In this document: piece after piece, positions 6,246 through 14,747 of the stretch
Layout: every line of letters starts with the position of its first letter
Numbering within the stretch: position 1 is the first letter of the stretch
Assembly: GCA_030748895.1 (NCBI GenBank)
Contig: JASMLC010000007.1
Location: 1 to 64,000, forward strand
Direction: 5' to 3'
Origin: Candidatus Poseidoniia archaeon
Lineage (GTDB): Archaea > Thermoplasmatota > Poseidoniia > MGIII > CG-Epi1
DNA: 64,000 bases
Made by a program: the position numbers and the translations under genes
Notes under the pieces: model-generated
The model's input: the letters and a program-made list of their open reading frames with translations, nothing else
Database searches by the model: none
Told to the model about the DNA's origin: nothing

Positions 6246-7823
6246 ATGGCTGAGTGGCGCATTCTGGTGGCCGACGAGGTCGCTCCCGAAGGGGTCGAAT
6301 TGCTGCGCTCCGCGGCGCAGGTGAGCGTGCACGCCGGCCTGTCGGAGGCGGAGCTGCGCGCGGCGCTGCCGGGCTGCCACGCGCTGGTGGTGCGGTCGGC
6401 GACGAAGGTGACCGCGCGCGCGCTGGAGGCGGCCGACTCGCTGGTGGTCATCGGGCGCGCCGGGATTGGCGTCGACAGCATCGACGTGGCGGCGGCGACG
6501 GAGCGCGGCATCGCGGTAATGAACACGCCCGAGTCGGGCGCCGTCACGACCGCCGAGCATACGCTGGCGATGATTATGGCGCTCGCGCGGCGCATCCCGC
6601 TCGGCGACCGGCTGCTGCGTGAGGGCGACTGGGCCAAGCCGCGGCTGGTCGGCATCGAGCTGCGCGGCAAGACGCTCGGCGTCGTCGGGCTGGGGCGCAT
6701 CGGCCGCGTCGTGGCCGACCGCGCGCTGGGGCTGAAGATGCGGGTGCTGGCGCACGACCCGTTTCTCAAGGAGCCGCCCGAAGGGGTCCAGCTGGTCTCG
6801 TTCGAGCGCTGCCTGGCCGAGAGCGAAATCGTGACGCTGCACGCGCCACTGGTCGCCAAAACGCGCCATCTCATGAACGCGGCGGCGTTCGCGCAGATGC
6901 AGCCGGGAGCGCGGCTGGTCAACTGCGCGCGCGGCGGGCTGGTCGATGAGGCGGCGTTGCAGGCGGCGCTCGAGAGCGGCCACCTGGCGGGCGCGGCGCT
7001 CGACGTCTATGACCGCGAGCCGCTCGACGAAGCGCATCCGCTGCTGGGGCTCGACAACGTCATCCTGACACCGCATCTGGGCGCTTCAACGCGCGAGGCG
7101 AAGGTGGCGGTGGTGACCGACCTGGCGCAGCAAATCCTGACCTGTCTCGAGACCGGGCTGGTGCTCAATGGCATCAACGTGCCGCACGTGCCCGCGGGCG
7201 AGGCGCAGTTCCTGGCGCCGTTCCTGAAGCTGGCAGAGCGGCTGGGGGCGCTGCTGGTGCAGGCGTTCCCCGGCTCGCTCACGGCGCTGAAGGTGACGAC
7301 GCAGGGCGACCTGGCGCAGGCGGGGCAGCGACCGGTACAGGTCGCTGCCCTTGCTGGCGCGCTGCGGCCGCTCGCCGAAGGGGCGGTAACGCAGGTCAAC
7401 GCCGAAAAGCTGGCCGGAGAGATGGACGTGGCGCTTAGCGGTGGGCAGGACCGGCTCAAGCGCGATTTCGTCAACCTGCTGCGCATCGAGGCCGAGATTG
7501 ACGGCGGGACGCACTTCGCGTCGGGGACGCTCATCGGGCGACGGCACCTGCGGATGGTCGAGCTGGACGCTTTCCTGCTCGACGCCATCCCCGAAGGCGA
7601 GCTGCTGCTGACCTGGCATCAGGACCGCCCCGGGATGCTCGGTCGCATCGGCACGCTGCTCGGCGAGCACGGCGTCAACATCTCGCGGCTGCAACTCGGC
7701 CGCCACGACGGCGGTGCCCTGGCAATCTACAACCTTGACGCGCCACTCAACGAGGGCGTGCGCAATGCCCTGGCCGCGGTCGACGGCATCGGCCGAATAC
7801 GTACCGTCTCGCTGCCTGACTGA
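6246..7823 (+). CDS. serA: D-3-phosphoglycerate dehydrogenase
   Basis: 525 residues, the long form of the enzyme. It oxidises 3-phosphoglycerate to 3-phosphohydroxypyruvate with NAD, the first step of phosphorylated serine synthesis. Visible elements: the NAD-binding loop VVGLGRIGR near residue 145, NCARGGLVDEAAL (catalytic Arg region), LTPHLGASTREAK (catalytic His), the intervening substrate-binding (ASB) domain, and a C-terminal ACT domain (HQDRPGMLGRIGTLLGEHG) typical of serine feedback control. It is first in a serA-serB-serC operon, sharing one base with serB (TGATG). Confidence 0.96.
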   Translation: MAEWRILVADEVAPEGVELLRSAAQVSVHAGLSEAELRAALPGCHALVVRSATKVTARALEAADSLVVIGRAGIGVDSIDVAAATERGIAVMNTPESGAVTTAEHTLAMIMALARRIPLGDRLLREGDWAKPRLVGIELRGKTLGVVGLGRIGRVVADRALGLKMRVLAHDPFLKEPPEGVQLVSFERCLAESEIVTLHAPLVAKTRHLMNAAAFAQMQPGARLVNCARGGLVDEAALQAALESGHLAGAALDVYDREPLDEAHPLLGLDNVILTPHLGASTREAKVAVVTDLAQQILTCLETGLVLNGINVPHVPAGEAQFLAPFLKLAERLGALLVQAFPGSLTALKVTTQGDLAQAGQRPVQVAALAGALRPLAEGAVTQVNAEKLAGEMDVALSGGQDRLKRDFVNLLRIEAEIDGGTHFASGTLIGRRHLRMVELDAFLLDAIPEGELLLTWHQDRPGMLGRIGTLLGEHGVNISRLQLGRHDGGALAIYNLDAPLNEGVRNALAAVDGIGRIRTVSLPD

Positions 7824-8458
7824 TGCGCTTCACCCACGTCTGCTTTGACTGCGACTCGACACTCTCGCAAATCGAGGGCATCGACTGGCTCGCGGCGCAG
7901 GCGGGCGCCGACGTTGCGGCGCTGACCCGTCAGGCGATGGAGGGGGAGCTGCCGCTCGAAGAGGTTTACGCTCGCCGGCTGGAGCTGGTGCGGCCCAAGC
8001 GCGAGGCGCTCAGCAGGCTGGGCGACGTCTACGTCACCGCGCTGGTCGATGGTGCAGCCGAAGCGGTCGCCGCGCTGGGGGCGGCGGGGGTCGCAGTACA
8101 CCTGGTCTCGGCCGGCCTGCAACAGGCGCTGCTGCCGCTGGCCGCTGCTCTGGGCGTGCCGCCGGAACGGCTGCACGCAGTCGAACTACGGTTCGACCGC
8201 GACGGCAACTACGCGGGCTTCGAGGCGGGGCCGCTCACCCGCAGCGGCGGCAAGCGCGAGGTGGTCGCGACCATCATGGCCGACGGCGGCGCCTGCGCCT
8301 TCGTCGGCGACGGCATCACCGACCTGGAGACGCGCGACGACGTCGCCATGTTCATCGGCTTCGGCGGCGTCGTACGGCGGCGTGCGGTCGAGGCGGCGTG
8401 CGAGCATTACATTACGGAGCTGCGGGAATTGCCGGCGATGCTGCTGGAGAGCGCGTGA
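7823..8458 (+). CDS. serB: Phosphoserine phosphatase (HAD family)
   Basis: 211 residues. The HAD motif FDCDSTLSQIEGID at residues 8-21 gives the Asp nucleophile and the second Asp; the Glu three residues later is typical of SerB. VHLVSAGLQ holds motif II, SGGKREVV the motif III Lys, and FVGDGITDLE motif IV with the metal-binding aspartates. It removes phosphate from L-phosphoserine, the last step of the pathway. Start overlaps serA by one base; its stop overlaps the GTG of serC (GTGA). Confidence 0.93.
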   Translation: MRFTHVCFDCDSTLSQIEGIDWLAAQAGADVAALTRQAMEGELPLEEVYARRLELVRPKREALSRLGDVYVTALVDGAAEAVAALGAAGVAVHLVSAGLQQALLPLAAALGVPPERLHAVELRFDRDGNYAGFEAGPLTRSGGKREVVATIMADGGACAFVGDGITDLETRDDVAMFIGFGGVVRRRAVEAACEHYITELRELPAMLLESA

Positions 8459-9519
8459 TCTGGAATTTCGGCCCCGGGCCAGCGCTACTGCCCGACACGG
8501 TGCGTGAGCGCTGCGCGGCGGCGCTGCTCGACTACGAGGACGGCATCGGCATCGGCGAAACCAGCCACCGCAGTCCCGCCTTCACGCGCATCATCGAGGA
8601 CGCCGAGCGCCGCGTGCGCGAGCTGCTGGGCGCGGGCGACGAGTTCGCGGTGCTGTTCCTGCCGGGGGGCGCGAGCCTGCAGTTCAGCATGCTCCCCGCC
8701 AGCTTCCTGCGCACGCGGGGCGACTACGTCGTCACCGGTAGCTGGGCGCAGAAGGCGGCCGACGCGGGCGCGCAGTATGGCGAGACGCGCGTTGTCGCCA
8801 GCAGCGCGGTGACGAACTTCGACCGCATCCCCGACGGCTGGGTGTCGGCCGGTGCTGACTACCTGCACATCTGCGCTAACAACACCATCGCCGGGACGCA
8901 GTGGCGCGACTTCCCGCAGCATCCTTGCCTGCTCGCCGATATGAGCTCAGAAATCATGTCGCGGCCGCTCGCCATGCACGACTTCGGAGCGATTTACGCT
9001 GGCGCGCAGAAAAATCTCGGCCTTGCCGGTGTGACGCTGGTCGTGCTGCGCCGCGACCTGCTCGCGACCGCGCGCGAGGGGCAGCCGCCGATGCTCGACT
9101 ACAACCTGCACGCCACGAAGGGGAGCCGGCTCAACACGCCGCCGACTTTCGCCATCTTCGCACTGCGCGAGACGCTGCGCTGGGTGCAGCGCGAGGGCGG
9201 CCTGCCGGAGATGGCGCGCCGCTGCGAGCAGCGCAGCGGCGCGCTCTACGAAACAATCGACTCCAGCGACCGTTTCTACCGCTCACCCATCGCGCACGAG
9301 CGCGACCGCAGTCGGCTCAACGTCGTCTTCCGGCTCCCCACGGAAGAACTGGAGGCGCAGTTCCTGCGAGCGGCCGCAGAGCGCGGGATGGTGGGGCTGC
9401 GCGGCCACCGCTCGGTCGGCGGCGTCCGCGCCAGCATGTACAACGCGATGCCGCAGGCAGGCGCCGAGGCGCTCGCGGCGCTGATGCGCGAGTTCGCCGC
9501 CGGTGCGGTGGGGCCGTAA
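8455..9519 (+). CDS. serC: Phosphoserine aminotransferase (class V, PLP)
   Basis: 354 residues. It begins VIWNFGPGPALLP, the usual N terminus of SerC, so I chose the GTG at 8455 (4-nt overlap with serB) over an upstream start inside serB. ETSHRSPAF and GGASLQFSML are phosphate/substrate loops, and YAGAQKNLGLAG holds the PLP-binding lysine. It converts 3-phosphohydroxypyruvate and glutamate to phosphoserine. The gene order matches a complete and coupled serine pathway. The close match to the classical SerC pattern suggests bacterial-type ancestry, which is an inference. Confidence 0.94.
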   Translation: MIWNFGPGPALLPDTVRERCAAALLDYEDGIGIGETSHRSPAFTRIIEDAERRVRELLGAGDEFAVLFLPGGASLQFSMLPASFLRTRGDYVVTGSWAQKAADAGAQYGETRVVASSAVTNFDRIPDGWVSAGADYLHICANNTIAGTQWRDFPQHPCLLADMSSEIMSRPLAMHDFGAIYAGAQKNLGLAGVTLVVLRRDLLATAREGQPPMLDYNLHATKGSRLNTPPTFAIFALRETLRWVQREGGLPEMARRCEQRSGALYETIDSSDRFYRSPIAHERDRSRLNVVFRLPTEELEAQFLRAAAERGMVGLRGHRSVGGVRASMYNAMPQAGAEALAALMREFAAGAVGP

Positions 9520-9548
9520 TACCTAATTAGCCGCGACCTTCGCGCCGC

Positions 9549-9965
9549 GTGGGCGAAGAGGCGCGGTTGCGACACGTGGCGGTCGCGGTCGAATCCATCG
9601 ATAGCGCGCTGCCGCTGTGGGAAGCGCTGGGGCTGGAGCTGCGGCACACCGAGGACGTTCCCAGCGAGGGAGTGCGCACTGCACACCTGTCGGCCGGCGG
9701 TGCCGAGGTGGAGCTGCTCGAGCCGCTCGCGGACGGTTCTCCCGTCGGCCGCTTTCTCGAGCGGCAGGGGCCGGGGCTGCACCACGTCGCGCTCGAGGTC
9801 CCTGATTTAGCGGCGGCGCTGCAACGTTGCAGCGCCGCTGGGCTGGAGCCGCTGGGCGGCGCGGCGCGCGACGGCGCCGAGGGGACGCGCGTCGCGTTCT
9901 TCCACCCGCGCGACACTGGGGGGGTGCTGCTGGAACTGGTCGAGCCCGCCCCCAAACCGGTTTAA
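9549..9965 (+). CDS. mce: Methylmalonyl-CoA epimerase (VOC/glyoxalase fold)
   Basis: 138 residues with two beta-alpha-beta-beta-beta repeats. Metal ligands typical of the family are visible: RHVAVAVES near the start, LHHVALEVPD in the middle, and GGVLLELVEP at the end. HPRDTGGVLLELVE is the usual C-terminal signature. It interconverts the (R) and (S) forms of methylmalonyl-CoA in propionate/odd-chain metabolism. The GTG at 9549 was chosen; a TA-rich palindromic CTAATTAG about 19 nt upstream may be its promoter. No mutase genes are in the window. Confidence 0.88.
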   Translation: MGEEARLRHVAVAVESIDSALPLWEALGLELRHTEDVPSEGVRTAHLSAGGAEVELLEPLADGSPVGRFLERQGPGLHHVALEVPDLAAALQRCSAAGLEPLGGAARDGAEGTRVAFFHPRDTGGVLLELVEPAPKPV

Positions 9966-9995
9966 CCGCGGTACCGTGTGCAGAGCCGTTCCCGC

Positions 9996-12110
9996 ATGAC
10001 AAAAGTAAGGACGTCACCGTATCGGCAGCCGCCGACCCCCGAAGGGCTGCGCGCTATCGAAGAGGGGACGCTCGATTACTTCGACCCCGAAATGTACTCC
10101 AACTTCAACACCGAGGTGCTGGAGGAGTATCTCGAGGAGAAGTCGCGCACCGAAGGCTTTGGCTCGACGACCTGGAAATGGGACCAGATTATGCTGGGGC
10201 TGGTCATCGGCATCCTGTTCGCGGTCATCAACCAGTACGTCGGGCTCAAGGTCGGGATGATCGTCTCCGGCTCGTGGTACGTCGCCTACCTTACGGCGAT
10301 GGCGCTGCGCTGGACCCCGGGCGAGGTGAACCTCTCCGCCTCCGCTTCGACCGGCGCCTCAATGGTCTGCACCGGTTTCGTGTTTACGTATCCTGCCATC
10401 TATCTGCTCGCCTACTCCTCGAAATACCGCCTGCCAGACGGCAGCCACCTCATTGACGCCTCGCTGCTGCTGCCCGAGTCGTGGGTACTGGCGGGAGTGG
10501 CGCTGGTGGCCTCAATCCTGGGCGGGATGCTGGGCGTGCTCTACTTCATCATCTTTCGGAGAGTGTGGCTGGTCGAGGACCCGCTGCCGCTGCCGGGCTT
10601 CGAAGCCAATGTAAAATTGATGGACATCGCGCGCGAGACCTCAACCGGCTCGGTCGAGAGCGCCCGCCACTCAATCTGGCTGGTCGGCATCTCGACCCTG
10701 CTGGTCGGCATCTTCACTTTCCTGCGCGACTTCCCGGTCTTCGCCACCGGCGCGGTTGACGCCGCAGGCGACCCGATTCGCACCTCGGTGCTCGACAAGG
10801 GAGCGCACGGACTGGGGGTCGAACGCTACTACGAAGGCGGCGACCTGATGGTGCCGTTCGATTCGGGAATCACCAACTACACCTGGCTCGGCTTCGAGTT
10901 CACGCCGCTGATGGGCGCCATCGGCTGGTTCATGAAATTCCGTGTCGCAATGCTGGTGAGCCTCGGGACGTTTTTCACGTGGTTTGTCGTGACGCCGATG
11001 GCATTCGCCCTCGATTATCCCTTTTATTACCCGGTCGACGGGCTCTACCACGCCGTCTCCGCCTATCCTGCGGCGTCGCTGAAGTCGTACGCCTACGTTG
11101 CGCGCCCGATGGCGATTGGTGCCATCCTGGGCGGCGGCATCACGGCGCTGCTGAAGATGGCGCCGGTCTTCCGCACCACCGCGGCGGACGTTATCGCCAT
11201 CTTTGCCGGCGGCGATGACGTCGCGCGGCGAGACTACGTCGAAGGCGAAGGCTGGTACGAGTGGCCGGTGACGCATATCCCCGTCATGCTGGTGGTGACG
11301 CTGGTCGGGATTACGCTGGTATTCGCGACCGAGTTCGGCTTCATCCCCTCCTTTGTTTTCGCGCTGGTGCTCTGCCTCACGACTTTCGCGCTGGGCGCGA
11401 TTGCCGTCAAGGTAATGGGCGAGACCAGCATCGAACCCGTATCGGGCACTTCGTTCATCGTACTGCTGATGCTGGTGCTGATTTTCAAGAACCTGCTCGG
11501 GCTGCCCGCTAGCGACGCAGCGCTGCTCTCGCTGGTCGGCACGACCGTCTTCGGCGGCGCGATTTCGATGTCGGGAACCGTGATTGGCGACTACAAGGCG
11601 GCGCTCTATGTCGGCAACCGCCCGATGCACATCATGAAGACCGAACTGGTCGGCATCATCCCCGGCACGATTGTTTCGGCGCTGTTTGCGGGAATCCTCT
11701 CGCTGGCGCTGGCACGCGGGGAGCTGGTACTCTACGCGCCACAGGCGAATGCCTTCGCGGCCTTCGCACAAATCATGCTCGGCGGCGAGACGCCGTGGCA
11801 GCTGCTCTCGCTCGGTTTCGGCATCGGCGTCTTCATGGAGCTGCTGACCGGGATGGGGACCGCCTTCGGGCTGGGGATGTACCTGCCGATGGTGGTGACG
11901 CTGCCGATGGTCGTCGGCGGGGCGCTGCGCGACCTGTGGGAGCTGAAAGTGCTGGAGCCGGCGGTCGAGCGCGAAGGGCTCGGCGAGAAGGGGCGCACGC
12001 TGAAGCTGCTCAACACCTACATGATTGCGACCGGGCTGATTGTGGGTGAGGCGCTGATGGGGACCGTGCTCGCCATCTACTACGTGCTGCCGCTACTGGG
12101 CGGGGGCTAA
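9996..12110 (+). CDS. OPT-family (oligopeptide/metal-chelate) transporter
   Basis: 704 residues from the ATG at 9996 (a GTG at 9978 would add six residues). Some 14-16 hydrophobic segments follow a polar ~50-residue N terminus. GLVIGILFAVINQYVGLKVG and GEVNLSASASTGASMVCTG are typical of prokaryotic OPT transporters. Members import peptides or siderophore-like chelates; substrate here unknown. A long loop (residues ~240-310) carries the DUF-like external part. GGTTTAACC about 32 nt upstream may be its TATA element. Confidence 0.88.
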   Translation: MTKVRTSPYRQPPTPEGLRAIEEGTLDYFDPEMYSNFNTEVLEEYLEEKSRTEGFGSTTWKWDQIMLGLVIGILFAVINQYVGLKVGMIVSGSWYVAYLTAMALRWTPGEVNLSASASTGASMVCTGFVFTYPAIYLLAYSSKYRLPDGSHLIDASLLLPESWVLAGVALVASILGGMLGVLYFIIFRRVWLVEDPLPLPGFEANVKLMDIARETSTGSVESARHSIWLVGISTLLVGIFTFLRDFPVFATGAVDAAGDPIRTSVLDKGAHGLGVERYYEGGDLMVPFDSGITNYTWLGFEFTPLMGAIGWFMKFRVAMLVSLGTFFTWFVVTPMAFALDYPFYYPVDGLYHAVSAYPAASLKSYAYVARPMAIGAILGGGITALLKMAPVFRTTAADVIAIFAGGDDVARRDYVEGEGWYEWPVTHIPVMLVVTLVGITLVFATEFGFIPSFVFALVLCLTTFALGAIAVKVMGETSIEPVSGTSFIVLLMLVLIFKNLLGLPASDAALLSLVGTTVFGGAISMSGTVIGDYKAALYVGNRPMHIMKTELVGIIPGTIVSALFAGILSLALARGELVLYAPQANAFAAFAQIMLGGETPWQLLSLGFGIGVFMELLTGMGTAFGLGMYLPMVVTLPMVVGGALRDLWELKVLEPAVEREGLGEKGRTLKLLNTYMIATGLIVGEALMGTVLAIYYVLPLLGGG

Positions 12111-12111
12111 C

Positions 12112-12123
12112 CTCTTATAAGAG
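12112..12123 (+). promoter_or_regulatory. Palindromic TATA element upstream of the KaiC-like module
   Basis: CTCTTATAAGAG is a perfect 12-bp palindrome centred 35 nt before the ATG at 12153, right after the OPT stop codon. It is the only obvious promoter for the four-gene module. Confidence 0.5.
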
Positions 12124-12152
12124 CCGGTCTTCGAGCCGCTCCGGGGCAGCGC

Positions 12153-12578
12153 ATGGCGAAAGAAGAGTACGAGACACCGCTGATTGACGCCTACAACCGC
12201 ACCCACTTGGACGTATTGCACGAGGATGGTAGCTGGTACCATCCTTTCCTGCCCACGGGAGTCTTCATGGAAGACCTCGGGCCAGTCATCGAGGAGCAGC
12301 TGGTCAAGACCTATAACGAATGCGAGCGGGAGGCGGAAAAATACTTCGAGGAACGCGTGCGCGAGCGCTTCGCCTCGGTCTTCGCTGACGCCAACCCGGT
12401 TGACCTGCGCGGGCTGCTGCCGAAGAAGCCTCCGGTCGAGTGGGCCGAGCTCCCGGTAGAGGTGCAGCGAGAACTGCAGAATGTCCACGACGCTGCTCAG
12501 GAAGAAGGAATTACCGAGAGAACGTTGAAAAAGCGGGTCCGCCAGTACCTTATCGACCAGTATATTATCGAGGATTGA
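12153..12578 (+). CDS. Conserved-looking helical protein of unknown function heading the KaiC-like module
   Basis: 141 residues, soluble, no signal peptide. It has an aromatic N-terminal half (EDGSWYHPFLPTGVFMEDLG), a charged helix (LVKTYNECEREAEKYFEERV) and a C-terminal helical part ending EGITERTLKKRVRQYLIDQY. I do not recognise the family. The gene ends 2 nt before the GTG of the first KaiC-like ATPase, so it is probably co-translated. A partner, adaptor or effector of the ATPases is the natural hypothesis. Confidence 0.75.
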   Translation: MAKEEYETPLIDAYNRTHLDVLHEDGSWYHPFLPTGVFMEDLGPVIEEQLVKTYNECEREAEKYFEERVRERFASVFADANPVDLRGLLPKKPPVEWAELPVEVQRELQNVHDAAQEEGITERTLKKRVRQYLIDQYIIED

Positions 12579-12580
12579 TC

Positions 12581-13396
12581 GTGGCGGACGAAAAAATGAA
12601 ACCGAAGAGGGTGATGCTGGACCCCCGCGGCGGCCGTCCGCGCGAGAAATCCAGAACCCATATTGAGGGGCTGGACCGCATCCTCAACGGCGGCATTCCC
12701 ATTGGCAACACTACCCTGCTGGCGGGCACTGTCGGCTCGGGGAAAACCACGCTGGCGATGGAATACCTGATTAACGGCGCCAAGCGGGGCGAGAATACCT
12801 GTTACATCTCGGTCACCGAGCCCTCTTCCAAAATGCTTGAGAACCTGCGTACCTACGGCTTTTTCGAAGACTCGCTGGTTACTGAGGGGAAACTGAACGT
12901 CTTCGACCTCGGGATTATCAATGACCGGCTGGGAGTCGAGCGGCTCGATGGTTCCTACACTTCCAAGGACATGGAGGCACTGCTGGGGGCGTTCGAGGAT
13001 ATCGTCGATGAGCTCCAGATTACGCGACTGGTGATTGACTCGATTACCGCCATTTGCTATCAACTCCCCGACAAGGGGGCCATCCGTAACTTCATTTTCC
13101 GGCTGGGGCAGTTCCTGGCCACTTTCGGCTGCACCACCATGTTAATCTCGGAAACTGTCGTCGATGCGCGTACGCAGACCTACTCCATCTTTGGCGTCGA
13201 AGAAGCGGTCGCCGACGGAGTGGTCCTGATGGGGAACGTCCAGCGGCAGGGGGACCTGCTGCGAACGCTGCAAGTGGTCAAGATGCGGGGTGCCAAGCAC
13301 TCGCGCTCGCGGCAGCTGGTTGAGCTGACGCCGATAGGACTCAGTATCGTGCCATTGCTCAAGTGGGGGCAGGACACGGGGCAGGTGTTTACATGA
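12581..13396 (+). CDS. KaiC/RadA-superfamily ATPase with complete active site
   Basis: 271 residues from the GTG at 12581. An upstream start in the same frame overlaps the previous gene and reads as shadow. It contains the KaiC entry signature GLDRILNGGIP, Walker A GTVGSGKTT near 49-57, the catalytic-Glu region SVTEPSSKM, Walker B RLVIDSITA near 150, and a C-terminal strand region (LQVVKMRGAKHSR) typical of KaiC. Single-domain archaeal KaiC-like proteins act in signalling, and archaellum FlaH is a relative; targets are unknown. The stop overlaps the next start (ATGA). Confidence 0.85.
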   Translation: MADEKMKPKRVMLDPRGGRPREKSRTHIEGLDRILNGGIPIGNTTLLAGTVGSGKTTLAMEYLINGAKRGENTCYISVTEPSSKMLENLRTYGFFEDSLVTEGKLNVFDLGIINDRLGVERLDGSYTSKDMEALLGAFEDIVDELQITRLVIDSITAICYQLPDKGAIRNFIFRLGQFLATFGCTTMLISETVVDARTQTYSIFGVEEAVADGVVLMGNVQRQGDLLRTLQVVKMRGAKHSRSRQLVELTPIGLSIVPLLKWGQDTGQVFT

Positions 13397-13950
13397 GCGT
13401 CCTCAAGCAGGTGGTTAAGAGCATCAAGGAGGGCGACGCCCTGACAACGGTTTCACTCAACTCTGACGATTATCGCCCCACGTCGATTGAAATCGTAAAG
13501 CACCTGCTGAGCAAGAAGCTGGGTGGCATCTACATCACCACGACTCGCCCCTCAGGAAGTATCATCGCCGACCTTGAGGGGATCAAGGCTGACCTGGGCG
13601 ACCTCTACTTTGTCGATATGATATCGCTGACCGTAGGTGGCGAGACTGATGACCCGCGCACCATGTTCATCGAATCGCCCACAATGCTCGAGTCGGTACT
13701 GCTCAATATTGGGCTGCTGGAGCGGCGCATCAAGGCCAAGCGACACTTCGTAATGTTTGACTCGGTTAACGGCCTCACTATCTATTCCGAGAACCGGGTC
13801 CTGAAGGAATTCATTAACGTCCTCGCCAACACCATGCGGCTCCGCAAGACGTATACCATGATGCTTACGGTAGAGGAGCAGACCAGTGAAGACCTGGCCT
13901 CAATGCTGAAGACCCTGACCGACCGCTACATCGAAAAAACAGATGGCTGA
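13393..13950 (+). CDS. DUF835-like protein (KaiC-related fold without P-loop)
   Basis: 185 residues from the ATG at 13393, which overlaps the previous stop by 4 nt. The pattern follows a KaiC/RecA core (LLSKKLGGIYITTTRPSGSI, HFVMFDSVNGL in Walker B position, TYTMMLTVEEQ) but there is no Walker A motif, so it should not hydrolyse ATP. This resembles the DUF835 family found near archaeal signalling proteins; that family call is from memory of its pattern. It sits between two KaiC-like proteins and overlaps the second by 8 nt, so a mixed complex is plausible. Confidence 0.68.
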   Translation: MSVLKQVVKSIKEGDALTTVSLNSDDYRPTSIEIVKHLLSKKLGGIYITTTRPSGSIIADLEGIKADLGDLYFVDMISLTVGGETDDPRTMFIESPTMLESVLLNIGLLERRIKAKRHFVMFDSVNGLTIYSENRVLKEFINVLANTMRLRKTYTMMLTVEEQTSEDLASMLKTLTDRYIEKTDG

Positions 13951-14704
13951 AATCGTAACCTCCGGTATCCCCCGCCTCGACGCGGCGCTGCTCGAGGGCA
14001 AGGGATTCAAGATGGGGAGCTCGATCCTGATTGAAGGTACCTCCGGGGCAGGTAAGGAACTGCTCGCCAAGCAGTATGCCGCCTCTGGTATCGGTGCTGA
14101 AAATGTTGTCTATTTCTCAACTGACGAAACCTCCGAGGAACTGGTCGAGACCTTTGAGCACTACAACTGGCCCACCGACATGCGGATTGTCAACGTCGGC
14201 ACCCAGTATTTCGAGAAGGTACTGGCGCGTGACCTGCAGGCCTCCCGCTTCAAGCAGGAAGGGCTTTCGGTAAGCGAGCTGCGCAATGTCGGTGCCTACG
14301 GCGCGACCGCGGACCAGATTAATTTCGTTTCCGACATGGCGTACGAAATCTCGAAGCTACGCTCGCCCTTCCGGGTCGTCGTCGATTCGCTCGATTTCTT
14401 CCTGCAATACTACTCGCTGGCTGAGGTGCTCTCATCGATGCGGACTATCAAGGAATACGCGCAGGCGAACGGCGGCCTCGTGCTCTACACTGTCTCGCAG
14501 GACGCGCACGATTCGAAGACGCAGAGCCAGATTGAAGCTGTCGCCGACGTCATTATCGAGCTCGAAGTAGGGCGTATGGCGGCCGAGTTCGAGAATCGCA
14601 TGATTATCAAGAAGATTCGCAACCACCCGGAGAAAGCAGCGGTGCTAATCTACGCCGTCACTGAGCACGGTATTACGCCCGAGATGATTACCCGCGTCGC
14701 CTGA
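13943..14704 (+). CDS. KaiC-like ATPase-fold protein with altered Walker A (GKE)
   Basis: 253 residues. GIPRLDAALLEGKGF is the KaiC entry motif. Walker A reads GTSGAGKE at 32-39: the Ser/Thr that coordinates magnesium is replaced by Glu. YFSTDETSEEL gives the catalytic-Glu region, FRVVVDSLDFF the Walker B strand, and FENRMIIKKIRNHPEKA the C-terminal strand pair. The protein may bind nucleotide weakly or hydrolyse it poorly, acting as a regulatory partner of the intact KaiC-like ATPase three genes upstream. It is last in the module; convergent with the EamA transporter. Confidence 0.82.
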   Translation: MAEIVTSGIPRLDAALLEGKGFKMGSSILIEGTSGAGKELLAKQYAASGIGAENVVYFSTDETSEELVETFEHYNWPTDMRIVNVGTQYFEKVLARDLQASRFKQEGLSVSELRNVGAYGATADQINFVSDMAYEISKLRSPFRVVVDSLDFFLQYYSLAEVLSSMRTIKEYAQANGGLVLYTVSQDAHDSKTQSQIEAVADVIIELEVGRMAAEFENRMIIKKIRNHPEKAAVLIYAVTEHGITPEMITRVA

Positions 14705-14747
14705 AAGCGACGAGTTATTCCTGCTCCAGTAACGCCGTATTGATTTC

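Noticed and set aside
12440-12580. Longer first KaiC-like protein starting at 12440
   Set aside because: The added 47 residues overlap the preceding gene in another frame and lack KaiC features; the GTG at 12581 fits the operon spacing.
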